64,000 nucleotides of DNA, taken from the NCBI GenBank assembly GCA_030737835.1, contig CM060847.1:3624484-3688483 (forward strand), in the 5' to 3' direction. The DNA is from Acorus gramineus. Its lineage: Eukaryota > Streptophyta > Magnoliopsida > Acorales > Acoraceae. This document shows positions 43,721 to 55,945 of the stretch, one piece after another. Within the stretch, counting starts at the first letter, position 1. Each line of letters opens with the position of its first letter. The notes beneath the pieces are model-generated. The model worked only from the letters and a program-made list of their open reading frames with translations. It was not told where the DNA came from and did not search any database. The translations under genes were made by a program, and so were the position numbers.

Positions 43721-44031
43721 AGCAGCAGCATCTCCTCCGGCGATGTGACTTACATTATTGATATTTAGTGACCAAAAATGCATATTGATGTATTTGCATG
43801 TATGGCCTTCTTTAAGGCATGAAAACATTCAACAGAGTTTTAATTCATGCATTTATGTCTATCAAAATGGAGTTCTTCATAAATAGACTGCCTCTCCTTT
43901 TCAATGTGAAAGTGAAACAACTACTGAATCAGATGTAAATAAATATATTAAACTTACATAACCTGCATTGAGGTTTTAAAATAATGAAGATCTACGGGTA
44001 TGATCTATACTTATCAGATGTATTACTCAAC
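43721..44031. other. Convergent 3' ends of DUF7787 and POP1 genes
   Basis: About 310 bp between the stop codons of two convergent genes. It presumably holds both 3' UTRs, whose transcripts may overlap. No gene is seen. Confidence 0.5.
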
Positions 44032-47000
44032 TCACATGGAATCCACGTCTGAGTCCAGCTGTTCCAACACAACGGTCGCAAGTGCAAGTCTGTAAGTAGT
44101 AGATCTCAAGTTTCTGACCAGTACGAAGACCTCCACCCTTGCCTCCTCCTGCAACTCACACCACTGTTCACTTCGCAGCTGTGCGAGCAACGTCGCTTCA
44201 CAAATCGCCTCTGCTGTGGGCTTGACACTGTACCAGCAAATCATAGATCATGTACCCCACTCTTTAGGGGGATCAAAATAAATAGAGATCACCAACAGAT
44301 CTGTATACAAACCTTCCTCTTACAAACCCAGTTGTGACAAAACCAATTGGCCACCTGTTAGTTTGCCTGGACAATGGATCTTCAGGGACCTGAAGCTCCC
44401 ACTTGCTAGACTCGCTATGGGAGAAATATGAGTTTAATAAGGTTTGGGGAATCTGAAGACGCTCTTCATTTTCATCTGACCTGCAATTTTGCAGAGTACT
44501 TCAGTTTGCTAGATATCATCAATTATAGCACTGAGAAGGAAGAACAAAAGAATTCCAACAACAATGAGAAATCGCAATTATTAAAATCGAGACACCACTT
44601 CTTTTTCATCTTTTTATTCATAAAGCTGCTGATGCATATCACATTAAAGAGTGTTTTGATTTTTTTATTGATAATAAGCATGTTAGGACTTATTAGGATT
44701 AAGAGTGGTTTAAGTTTGGTTTAACATTTTTTTGTGATCCATGTGCTCTTAAAAATGGGGCCAATCAGAACATCCATCTCAAAGGCATCCCTTCGGTCAG
44801 TTTGATAGCCTTTAAATAGGTCCCTTTTGAGCGGTAATAAGATCCAAACTTGTAATTATATGCCTTCAAGTTTAAAAGAATCATTCCAATGACTATGCCG
44901 GTGTGTCTAACTACCATCATAAGAAAAAACTATGGCTGAGCAACTAAACATGTCTTAGTTAATCCCACAGGCAATTGTTTTGAACATTCAACAGGGACAA
45001 AACACTCAGAAAAGCAGGCATCATGTATCATCAGCAGCAGATGAAATGATCAAATATCTATAACTAACCTGGACATCAAGAGTGGCAGGTCGTTGAGATG
45101 TGGCGCACAGACAACCGCTCCTCCTTCAATGACACCTTCTTTGTGGACTCGGAGAAGAACTCTCAGGAAACATAGTTCTTGGTTGACAGGTTTCTGGCTG
45201 ACACATCTTGGAACCCATCTAATCCTGTCATTGTCTAACAGCTCCGAGAAGGGCCTTTTCCCTAAAGTCCCTTTAGGAAATAAGAGTAGTTGGCGACCAT
45301 GTGTATTCCTTAAATAATCTTTCAAAACATTAAATGTTCTTGCTATAAAACCTTGGAAAATTGGAACATTGTGATCTAACAACTCCATATCCCGGTTTTT
45401 GGGCTCTGAATTCACCAATGACTGACTTAAGTTTTCTAAACCACGTGTTTGCAAAGTTGGTGTCTGATGAACTACCACGCTAAAGTGCCTTTCTAATAGT
45501 GTGGACCTTATACATGACCATGGAGGAGGTATGGGAACTTTTATGGGTCTCATAGCAGGAGGGCGCAGTCCTGCTATATGATCAGAAGCAGCTGCTTCAG
45601 CAGCCATAAATGATGAGTATGATTTACAGTCTGGAAAATCGTAAGGGAAGCATGGCAGTCCACCCTGCAGAAGAGAGAAACAATAGCTTTTCAATGTCAA
45701 TTTGTTATTTTTTCTAAAAACAAATAGATAATGCTTGTAATAATTTCAAATTATGCATGCTCACATCGCATGAGATCCACCTTCTTTCTCTCAAACCAAT
45801 AGCACGAGCCCCTTGAGAGATGAGAGGAATCCAAAAGGACTTCACCCAGCTCAGTGGAAGTATTACAGACCACCTGTAATGATGCAATAAATGAAAGAAA
45901 TATTGTCACATAGGTGAGGAAGAATAATCTAGCAAGCAGACATTTGGAAACAATGTTAAGGATGGTGTGTAACAGGCAACATTTTTACTTCAAAAAAAAT
46001 AAATAATAACAGAGATGTGTGACAGAGTCAAATAACAAAAACAGAATGCCAACCACAAAACATCCAGAATAGTATTGTTGTCAGACACATATTAACCATT
46101 TGACATAACTCCAAAACTCAGACATGGGATGTCCTTGTCTAGCGGAGCTTAAAATAAATAACCAGAGATAATTTTACTTGAGAAAGGACCATGTGGATCT
46201 GCATCTACTGATTCTATCAGCAAACTGAAATAGAAAATATGAAATTGAAGAAAATAATCAGAGGCATTTAAAACAAAAACTTGAGATTTCCAGGGAAATA
46301 AAAAATAGGATTTTTCAGATATATTTATATAGTAGCAAGAATTGATGTGGTACAAAAAACTCGATTCAGCTCTTTAGGAAAACAACTAGATGAAATCCAT
46401 AGAAATCACTCAAAAAATAAACCATTAAGAGTCCATTTTCAAATGGATTATATCTCTGCTACAAGAGAGTGAAAACATAAATGCAAGCCATAGAACTTAT
46501 GAACCACAGTTATGTATCAATCAATGTTCCAAAATGTTAAGAACAAGCAGTATGTAATGTGTCTTTTATTTACCCTTTACAGGAGCTCCTTTCATCACTG
46601 GCCTTTAAAAGCAAAATAGGACATGATCTGGCATTTCCTTCTTTACTCTGAGAAGATAATAACTGTGGATTTGTTTTATCAAGGTGTAAATATGTTAAAC
46701 GCCTCTGATGTTTCTCCTTGCACAGAATATCATCTGCCACCGGAGGACTCATCCTTCCATGAGAATCCCACAAGGGGCTATCCGAGAGGAAAATGCCATT
46801 TACTTCAGGTTCTGACCAATGAGATAATAAAAAATTTCTATCCTCCTTTGAAACTTCCGAGTTCAATTCAGTGCGATCTTTAGATATTTCTCCTACTAGA
46901 GTGTTTTCTTGATTTGAAGAAAGTGACTCAGGGGAACTTCCAACTCCCTCTACAGTCAAATCACGAGGATCTAGGACTGCTAAAGATAAAACTGCATGGG

Positions 47001-49553
47001 ATGGGAGCAGCTCTGCATGTCGAAGGGAAAAGGATTTGTGTAGTTGAGGCTGGGTGCAGTCATTCCCAGTGGTACATTTCCTCAGTATGGAACCCATTGA
47101 AGTATTTTTTGACCTGTCAAGAGTATTAAACAAGGATTCGTCTTTTGCTTCATTATTTGGAGTAAAAAAAATGTTCATAAAGAGTTCTAGTGCAAGTGAT
47201 GTTATGAAAGGAAACTCACTCAGAAACAGGCAATAGTATATTTTGAAGAATTTGTGTCGCCTTCAACCCCATAAGATCCAACCTTGCAAGCTGCCCATCA
47301 AGAGAGACACAACTGATGCAAGCTCCCTTCTCATGATTCTGAAACACAAAGACAAGTGAAATCAACAGTTTCGACCAGTACAATCCATATTACAATGATG
47401 GAAGAATGTGAACAACAGCTCATAAGGGGAAACAGAGAAGAATTACAAAACAGATGATTTGGAAACTCACACTTGAACAAATACAGTTGCTTTTAAACAA
47501 TAAGTTAGTTTCCATGCAATAATGAAAACATAAATGGCATGAATAGCATCATATATAAACCTCTTTAATTCTACTTTTTCGTGAATTAAACAAGAATTTG
47601 TTTGTTTTCAGGAGCTATCAGGGCCAAGGCGTCAACAGTATAACATATGAAAAAGAAAGAGCACACACAGACGCACATGCAGAGGGAGCAAGGAGGAAGA
47701 GAAATGCAGGGAGTACCTCTTTGTGGCACGCAGATGTCAGGGCATGAAATCCTTCAGTAAATGCCGCAGCATGTATCCACACCCACAATTGGCGGGATGA
47801 ATCTAAGTCTTCTCTTCCACTAGGCCTGCTAGATCCATTAGGAACATTGTTTTGATCAATATCAACATCCATATTCCCATGACCCCTGCTGAAGGGCCGC
47901 CACATGTAAGTCACAGGGGCTATCAATCGTGAAGCAGGTGCTTCAACATGATGAAGCTGTGTAAGATGCCAAGTTTATCAGCCCATCCAAAAAGACCCTG
48001 TAGGTATGGAAAGTGGAAGGAGACAGCATCCTTACCCAAGGGACAACATACCATAGCACTTTCATAACAAATTCCATAGAGCACATCACGTGATATTTCT
48101 TCTACTGAAATCGGAGATGGTACCATCGTCATTCTCAAAATATTCATCAGAGAATCCTGAGATCATATAATGACACAAAAATAAAATTAGATCCCGCGGC
48201 ATATACAACACTTCAAGAAAAGTGAAATCTGATGCAATAGATCTCCTTGTTCTGTGAATGTTGCAAATGCTCTTTTTCTTGATTCGTCACTTCAAGATGT
48301 TTCTTTTTATTAGATAATACAAAGAGATCTTTATTTTATTTTTTAAAATGTTATTGTTTTTTATAATAGTTATTTTCTCTCTCTCATGTCTCTCTGAAAA
48401 CCTGAAGGAAGATAAGATTGAAGATTTCCAGAAGACAAATAGAAAGTATCAATAGAATTTTAGATGCAAAATTTAGATGATACCTGCATATCAATCAGAA
48501 AACATTACAAAGAAAGGAATACAAAACCCCAAATTTCCCATTAAAAAGGTGTCAAGGAATGCTTACCTCTGGACCCTCTAACTGGGCAGCACAATAATAG
48601 CTTGCATCGTGTATCAGTGCACCGGTTTTCTGCCATTTCAAGACAGCCCTTGACCCTCTCCCTCTGCATCACACAGTTAATTAAGCCTCCAAACCAGAAG
48701 GTAAAAAAGAATTTTGCACTTCAAAGAAGTGTGAAACTTATAGTCTTCCTCAAATACATGAAAACTTCTCAGACACAAAAGAGCAACCCAAGTTCATAAA
48801 CCAATCAACCTTTAAAAGAACACATTATCAAGTGAAAAGTATACGTCTCAGACATTTACATCCGAAATTTCACTGAAATAGTGAAACAAGCGCTCTCTGT
48901 GGCCAGCATTATCCACACAAAGATGTGCCTTTGTCAAAATAAACCATTTTTCAAAAATCCCACTTGAAAGTTGAAATTTCTCCGCTGATTCCCAATTCAA
49001 CAATCGAATAAATAGTTATTAATATAAAAAGGGCCCAATTTAACAATGGGAGAAATCCTCCTAAATTTTTTTATATTCACCTTCCATGCAAGCCGAGAGG
49101 GAGATAGAACCCCCAAAGCTTCGCCATCTCGAACCGCTTCGCGTGCCACAGATGAGTCCTCAACCTCCTCGTCCCGTCCCCCGACCTGCAGAAACCGACC
49201 TCCGGATTCTCCCGGAGCTCCCTCCTCCGACGTATTTTACGGCTGACCTTCCCCGGCAGATCCTTCTCCCCCGCCGTCTCCTCCCCGGCCAAGGACGCCC
49301 CTCCATTGTCGGATGACCTCCTCCGCCTCTTCCGGCGACGGCCTCCGCCTCCCTTCGACGCCCGGTCTTCGTGGCTGTTGGTCCTCCTCCTCTTGTTGCG
49401 GCGGACGCGGTAGTCGCCGTTGGAACGGGCGGAGACGATCGAGTGGAGTGATTCGAGCTCCGGGCCCCGAGATTCGGCGAACCTCTGGACGTCTAGGGTT
49501 CGAGGAGGGGGGGCTGCGGACGGTGGGGGAGCTTTTTTGGTCGACGACGCCAT
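44032..49553 (-). CDS. POP1: Ribonuclease P/MRP subunit POP1, 858 aa, 10 exons
   Basis: Largest protein subunit of RNase MRP and, in many eukaryotes, RNase P; nucleolar tRNA and rRNA processing. Exons (transcript order): 49553-49081, 48663-48567, 48156-48052, 47956-47717, 47338-47220, 47113-46574, 45873-45765, 45664-45069, 44414-44313, 44227-44032. All are GT-AG and the frame is open throughout. Domains: POP1 N-terminal domain (about residues 100-195) with KIRRRRELRENPEVGF and RTHLWHAKRFEMAKLWGF, preceded by a nuclear-localisation-like RRRKRRRR; POPLD domain from residue 525 (WSVILPLSWVKSFWIPL, then RRWISCDGGLPCFPYDFPDC); and a conserved C-terminus (RWPIGFVTTGFVRGSVKPTAEA, VFVLVRNLRSTTYRLALATVVLEQ). 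The residue order matches Arabidopsis POP1 (At2g47300). The intron 47219-47114 has a strong GTGAGT donor and removes part of a longer open frame. Confidence 0.95.
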
Positions 49554-50650
49554 TGGAGGGAGGGGATTAGGATTTAGGAGAGGATCTAAAACCCTAATAA
49601 ATAGTGGTCGTGATAAACCGTGAAAGGTTGGGCTTACTGCTGGACGGATCTCGATGACCTTGAGTTGGATCCATGCGGGTACGTAATGGGAACGGTTATA
49701 TTCACCCCCACTTTATTGCTATCCCACCCCGTTTTTTTTAACCCAGCCCGTCCAAACTTCATAAACTATAACTCCACCCCTCGATATATATAATATTCAG
49801 AAAAAATATGGATAAAGTCACGTGTGTATTTTTTTTTTTTTTTTAGTGTCAATTCTAGTGATCTAGTCTACACAGATTTATTAAGGCATATACTTTATTA
49901 ATATAAATAATGAATGTTAACCAAGTATATGAGATTGGAATTGAAACTAAAAAAAAAAAGAAAAAAATCTATAACTACACTAAATAAATATATGCATCTG
50001 CACCAACATTCAAAAAACAAATACACGTATCTGCACCAAAACCGAATCTGAAAAGTAAGAAAAAATTTTATATTCTAATATCCAGATAATGATATGAAAA
50101 TCAATCCCTGAGATTTAAAATACCCAAATCTAAATTAATATATGTTTCTATTATACACTCATATTCATTATCTTGTGATATCAGAAAAAAAAAAAAAAAA
50201 AAAAGATAAACCATGACATCTTAATTTTAATAGTTGTATCTCTCAATCTATCGTAATTTATTTTAATGTTCATATTTAGATATTTCAATTATCCAAAAAA
50301 ATATATATCTAGTAAAAATTCTAAAAACATATTAAGTTTAATATTAATATCGATATCCAATGATTTAGGATATCGTACAATGTACCCTCACATTTGAATG
50401 GTCACACAAACAAATACATTTTTTTTGTGGGATTCAAAGTAGGCTAGGTGCACCAGAGCTCATTTAAATATCCAAACCAACAATGTTCATATTGGATACC
50501 TAAATGATGCAATATGCTTTTCAAGGAGACCTCACATGAACAGTTCCTCTTCAAAAATTTGAATAATATATACAGATCATATCTCATTGATATACAACTA
50601 CATGTTACACAAGTACCACATTACCAAAATCAAGGCTATATTGAGTCAAG
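49554..50650. other. POP1 promoter and HCF107 3' flank
   Basis: About 1.1 kb of AT-rich DNA between two genes on the same strand. The POP1-proximal 100 bp are GC-richer. A run of 18 A near 50186-50205 is the only other feature. Confidence 0.4.
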
Positions 50651-53600
50651 TCAACCTCTCCTTGCTAATGCAGTATTTCTATTATCCAATCGCCATATCC
50701 TCCTAGGCGATTTATACCTACCAGGTTCAGATGATTCCAACCTCGCATCCAGATTTGACGTATCAAGCGACAATTTGTCATGCACAAAAGCATCTATGTC
50801 AAAATTGCTAGTACCAGCATCTCCATCTCCTTCCACACCATCAGCTGATGATGAGTCCTCCAGCCCTTCAATGGAAGCACTGGATGCTTTGGTCATGTCC
50901 CTCAGAGCATCCCTTCCTCCAAAGCCAGGTTTCTGGTCCAAGTTTAACAATCTCTTTATACTGTCAAGAGCTGGATCAATGACGTCTAGGAACCCCATGA
51001 CCCATGAAGCATCATCCACTACTTCCGTACGCTGTCATATGTCACAGATTTAAATTCTCTCTCATATTGAAATAAACAAAACAAATGAAAAGAGAGAGTG
51101 GGAATATGACAGTAACTAACCTGCTGGAAGTATAAATTTCGAATTTCTTCTGCTCGGATGGCATTTCCTTGTTCTTCCTCCAATGATGCCCATGTCATCC
51201 ATGTCACGTAACTTTGGGAATTAATATTAAGCGATGAACGGAATAGTCGCCTAGCGGCTGAGAGGTTACCAACCCTCTGTTCTAAAACACCCCAAGCCTG
51301 AAAAAGAATTGAGAGAGATCGGTACTGGAAAAATGTTCATAGCCTATTATTCAAAATATTCAATCATCAAAAGATGGCAATCTATACCTGAAGGCAACGT
51401 GCAGCACTTTCACTTGATGAATTAATGGATAAAGCCTTTTGATATAGTTCTCTGGCTGTGGCTAAGTTTCCTTCTTTCCACTCCATCCAACCCCAAGCCT
51501 GCAGCAACATCATTCTTTATTAGTTTACAGAAGGTTTGCTTGAATGAAACAACACAAAAGTTTATGTCAGATTGTTGAGAAATTAATACACTGAGGAAGA
51601 ATATATGCAAAAACAACAGAAATATTGAGAGCAAATGAGTAAAATTTAGACAAAAAAAAAAAGCATTCTTGGTGAGGGTGGAGCAGGCCCTAAATTAACA
51701 TTTGACATAATCACTTATGACCAATAAACTAAGCTCTCTACATAATAGAACGAATTGCAATCACGCACTAACATAATACATGTCTGCAGTAAGGCTGTCG
51801 ACAAAATATATTTCAAGATGGCTTTGCACAGAAATTTATGGCACATTTTTTTATGAAATGGCTAGTAAAATTTACCCAGACTCCGGAAAAGGCTCTAAAT
51901 TGATGTATGATGCCATGTGATGTGCAGTTTCTATTGTTCCAAAGATAAATGGCAGGAACTGGGTTATACAAACTATTCCATGCATCTAATCAGTTGGGTG
52001 GGGATAATTTCCTTATTGAAGGCTTCTTCTGTGAAAAGAACTAAAAATCATAATAATTGTGCCATTGGAAGCAAAACTTAGTAGTTCCTAATGCATTTCT
52101 ATATTTCGAGAATTTTATGAAGGGAAGCTGCGTCTATAATCTATATGAAGCGAAAATTACTGTGAATCCGGACCATATTTAATAAACAAAATTAAATTTG
52201 GTGAAAACAACTCATTCAATCTATGGGTAAGGAAAATCATACAATCCACACTGGTTGGTGCCTTGGGTCTAATTCTGATGCTCTCCTGAACAATACTCGG
52301 GCGAGATTTGCGGTTGAGTATTTGTATTCCAATAACGCAAGGGACTGAAGCAGAACAGGATCTCTAGGGTTAAGAGCACGGCCTATATTCAAAAGTTTCC
52401 TTCCTTTGTCAATAAAACCTTGATTGGCCTCAAATATTCCCCATACATGCCAAGCAAACCTGTTCTTCGGGCTGGCTTGGACAGCTTTCTGTATAAAATT
52501 GAAAGAAAAAGGACAACAGTAAATAGAAGGCTCAATAAATGATAGCATAACAAAGATATGGTATGATTCATTTCACAAGTTAAAAAGCACTTGATTTTAC
52601 TGCTGAATTGACAAATCTTGATTTAGTATGTCAAGGACTTGTAATAGAGCACAAAAAAATGTACCTAAAAAAGTATGAAATGATCAACATTTCTAGATTT
52701 AAAAGAAACCAAGAAAATAGAGCATCTGAATTGCACAAAGCTTCTTGCACTCAGTAAGGTATCTACATTGGCCTCTTAGGATTCAATTCTCACTAGTTGC
52801 ATTCTCTATTAAAAGCATCAGTGCTGATTTCTTGAAATATATTAAATGTGTGAACATATCACTAATACACACACCATGCCTATTGGAATCATCACACTTT
52901 AATTTCCGGTACATATGCATAGTTCATATCCAAAACACAAAGGTCACAATCAATAATTAGACTGGCATGACATAAAACAGAACCTTAAATAAAACCACAA
53001 CAGACACAGGCCAATGATCATAAAAAAAGAGGCTCACCTCAAACAGCCTCCTAGCGGCGTAATTGTTCTCCTGCTGCATCTCCACTTGCGCCCAAGCCTG
53101 CACTAAATAAAAGCCTCCATCACTTACTAAAGCCCTTGAATTGTTATACATATCTCATCAAAATATCATATTTCTATCATCAGTTCAATTTCTATCCACT
53201 TGACACATCAGTGCATGATACTCAAAGTGGCACAGTTGGCACTTACAAGCCAACTTGCACAGCTCTTCGGATTACAAATTGTGGCCTGCCGGAACAAGTA
53301 CCGCGCCTGCTCGATGCGGCCGCCCCTGGCCTCAAGCAACGCAAGGGTCTGATATATGTACTCATTCCCTCCACAGAACTTCAACCCTTTCGCAAGGAGG
53401 TGCCTCCCCTTCTTCACATTCCCTTGCTTGATCTCAAGCACCGCCCACCCATGCCAAGCCGCCACGTGCCTCTTGTCGGCAACTGTGGCAGCATCAAACA
53501 GCTCCCTCGCCCTCCTAACATTGCCAGCTTTGTTTTCCAAAACCGCCCAACACTGTTCCACATCAAGATAGTAAACAAAATCACTTCAATTTAAAATTTT

Positions 53601-54416
53601 CGATTTCCAAAACATGAAATTCAATCCCAACCTGCCAAATGTAAGAGTTTTCTCCTTGTGTGGCTTGGCACCCAATCTCGTAAACTGACCTCGCCTCCTC
53701 CGTCCTCGACTGCTTGCTCAAGAGCTTCCCCAGCGCCACGTAGGCTCTTCCATCCTCCGGCCAAATCGACAAACACTTTAAAAGAAAACAAAAAAAAATT
53801 CAATCTTTTTATCAAAAACCAACCGAGAAAGAGAGACAGAGAAGGGTTCGAAAAGGGAGACCTTCTTGATGATCTCCTCGGCCTCCTTGAACTTGAAATT
53901 CCGTGTGAGGACCTTCGCGCGGTACAACGCGATCTCCCTGTTCACCTCGAGCGGCCTCGCCTCGGGATCCGCGCCGGTTGGCGGCGGCTCGAACATCGGC
54001 ATCTTCTTCGCGAACTCCGAGAGGCCGGCATTGATCGGATCCGGATCTCCTCCACCGCCGTCGGATCTCCCGGCGAGCACCTCATTCGCCTGGGGCCGAC
54101 GGACCACGAGGAGCCCATCCCGAACCGCGTCTGACTTCCTCCCGTCTTCGCCGTCGGACTCGTCGTCGGACTCGTCGAAGAGGAGGGACTCGTCGAGAAC
54201 GGACGGAGGGGATCCGTTCGAGGAGGAGGAGGTGCGGAGGGTGACGTGGAGGGGGGACTTGATTGGGATTTTGGGGAAAGATTTGGGAGGGGCAGTGAAA
54301 ATGTTGGTGGGGGACTGTGGAGGGAAGAGAGAGGGGATTTGGGATTTCGTCGAAGTGAGTATTTGTTGCATTTTTTTATTTTTTTGAAGGAGCTCGAGCG
54401 GAGATGAGAAGTGCAA
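50651..54416 (-). CDS. HCF107: HCF107-like HAT/RNA-TPR protein, up to 659 aa, 8 exons
   Basis: Chloroplast RNA-binding protein of half-a-TPR repeats. In Arabidopsis HCF107 protects and activates the psbH 5' leader and affects psbB, so it is needed for photosystem II. Exons: 54416-53862, 53775-53632, 53552-53247, 53097-53038, 52488-52243, 51498-51388, 51297-51121, 51031-50651; all phase 0 and GT-AG. The Ser/Pro-rich N-terminus looks like a transit peptide; an acidic linker follows (LLFDESDDESDGEDG), then about ten HAT repeats with the recurring pattern W-W-x-LE...N...AR.LF (CWAVLENKAGNVRRARELF, AWHGWAVLEIKQGNVKKG, AWAQVEMQQENNYAARRLF, AWGWMEWKEGNLATARELY). Several exons begin exactly at 'gcttgg' (Ala-Trp), so exons follow repeat units. 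A second in-frame ATG at 54371 would give 644 aa; either start is possible. Confidence 0.93.
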
Positions 54417-54759
54417 AAATGGCGGGCGGAGGAGCTCGGTCTGAGAGATGATGAAGCTCTGTAGTTACCGTTTTGTCCTCGCTGTGGTTTGTTGGGTGAG
54501 CCTGTTGTTGAGGGGTGGTGACGGGATTTCGGAATATGAGTGGGGGAGAACTCGCCACGTAAAGCGCGGGTGATCCAAAAGTACAAAGGGGAACACGCGT
54601 TTCATTTGCATTGGTGGAGCTGGAATAACCGGACCCCGAATAGATATTGTGCAGAGTTAAACGTGTAAAGGCCAATGGAGGCTGAGCTAAAACAATCTGA
54701 ACCGGTGAATGCGCGATCTGATCGGCTGAAAAGCAAATCAATACACCTAAAACGTGCAT
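54417..54759. other. HCF107 promoter region
   Basis: GC-richer than the surroundings, as expected for the upstream region of a - strand gene starting at 54416. No coding exon is supported. Confidence 0.4.
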
Positions 54760-55032
54760 GAATAAATAATTTGTGGAGTGTGGATAAGAATTTAAAAAAT
54801 ATAAAAAAATATTAAAATTACGGGTCTTTAATTTATTAGAAAGGATGATAAAAGAAGATGATGGTTGAATTGACAGTGAAATGGATAATACAATTTTAAA
54901 AAGGTCAAGAATACAAATATCAGTTTATTTTCATCAATTTTAACATAGCTATATCATCCATTCTTTTGAACCTATTCTCCCTTTAATCCCTCCCATTCTC
55001 ACCCCCATTCCACTACCCTAACGACACCTTAA
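54760..55032 (+). repeat. Dispersed repeat family, copy D (partial)
   Basis: Carries the family blocks 'gtgtggataagaattta', 'gatggttgaattgacagtg' and 'tatcagtttattttcatcaa', and ends 'cccattccactaccctaacg'. The first ~80 bp of the consensus are missing. Confidence 0.5.
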
Positions 55033-55945
55033 TGAACCAGATATTTCTTATTTCTCATCCATATGTAACATACTCATGAAAATATTTCAAAAGAAAAGAA
55101 AAAAAAATTCATATCAGTATATACTAATGAATATTTCATCATTCTGTGCTTGGATGAAACATGTGTTTATCAAAGACTTAAAAATTTTTCTTCAATTAAA
55201 AATTACATTTATGAAAATTTCCTAGCATGTAATCATAAACTTCCCGTAATGCCATCAACATGCACTCGTATGAAAATTTTCTGCTTATCATGTATTATAA
55301 AGAATATAATGTTGTTATCAGATTATTGGTTTGGGAATATACCACGAATCATGACAAAACAAAAAAAACAAAAAAATCACTTCAGAGCCTCCGGTTTTAA
55401 TTTAAAATATACATTAATACCCAAACAAAACAAATTAGATCAAATTTAAAAAAAAAAAAAAAATTGAGTGTATACCAACAAGAACTAGTTTATCTTTCAA
55501 ACAAAGATTAACAAGAAGTTTAACCATTGGAAGGAATATTAGGCCATGCCCTACACAAAGGAGGTTAAAATATAAACCTTCTTTTCAGTGAATCATCTCT
55601 TGAAATGTTAGTAGAGACATCCCCTCTTCACTAGAGTCCTGCATTCATACCAAAGCACAAGTCATGCATACGAATATACATTCACTAATAAAAAGGACAT
55701 TGAGATTGATCCGCATTTGAAATTTCAAGATATTCCATAAATTCATGCCTAAATATAGCATTAATAGTTCTCATTAACTATGGTCCATCATTACATGTAA
55801 GGAACAATGTGAATAAAGCAGTAATTGCCTTAATGAAATCTTGGATCAATATGCACAGAATCATCCAATGATGCATGGGAAAAGTTTAAACAATCAAAGA
55901 TACCTTGATATGTATTGTTGTTACCAAAAGCAGATGCGTGAAAAA
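55033..55945. other. 3' flank of the FIP1 gene, no gene seen
   Basis: AT-rich. An open frame at 55150-55449 on + has no recognisable motif and AT-driven composition. I see no gene here. Confidence 0.4.

Noticed and set aside
47114-47178. Extension of the POP1 exon to an upstream ATG at 47178
   Set aside because: The upstream part is removed by an intron with a strong GTGAGT donor at 47219 and an acceptor at 47114; splicing restores the phase and family sequence.
55150-55449. 99-codon open frame on + downstream of the FIP1 gene
   Set aside because: AT-biased composition and no motif; partly Lys/Asn runs from A tracts.
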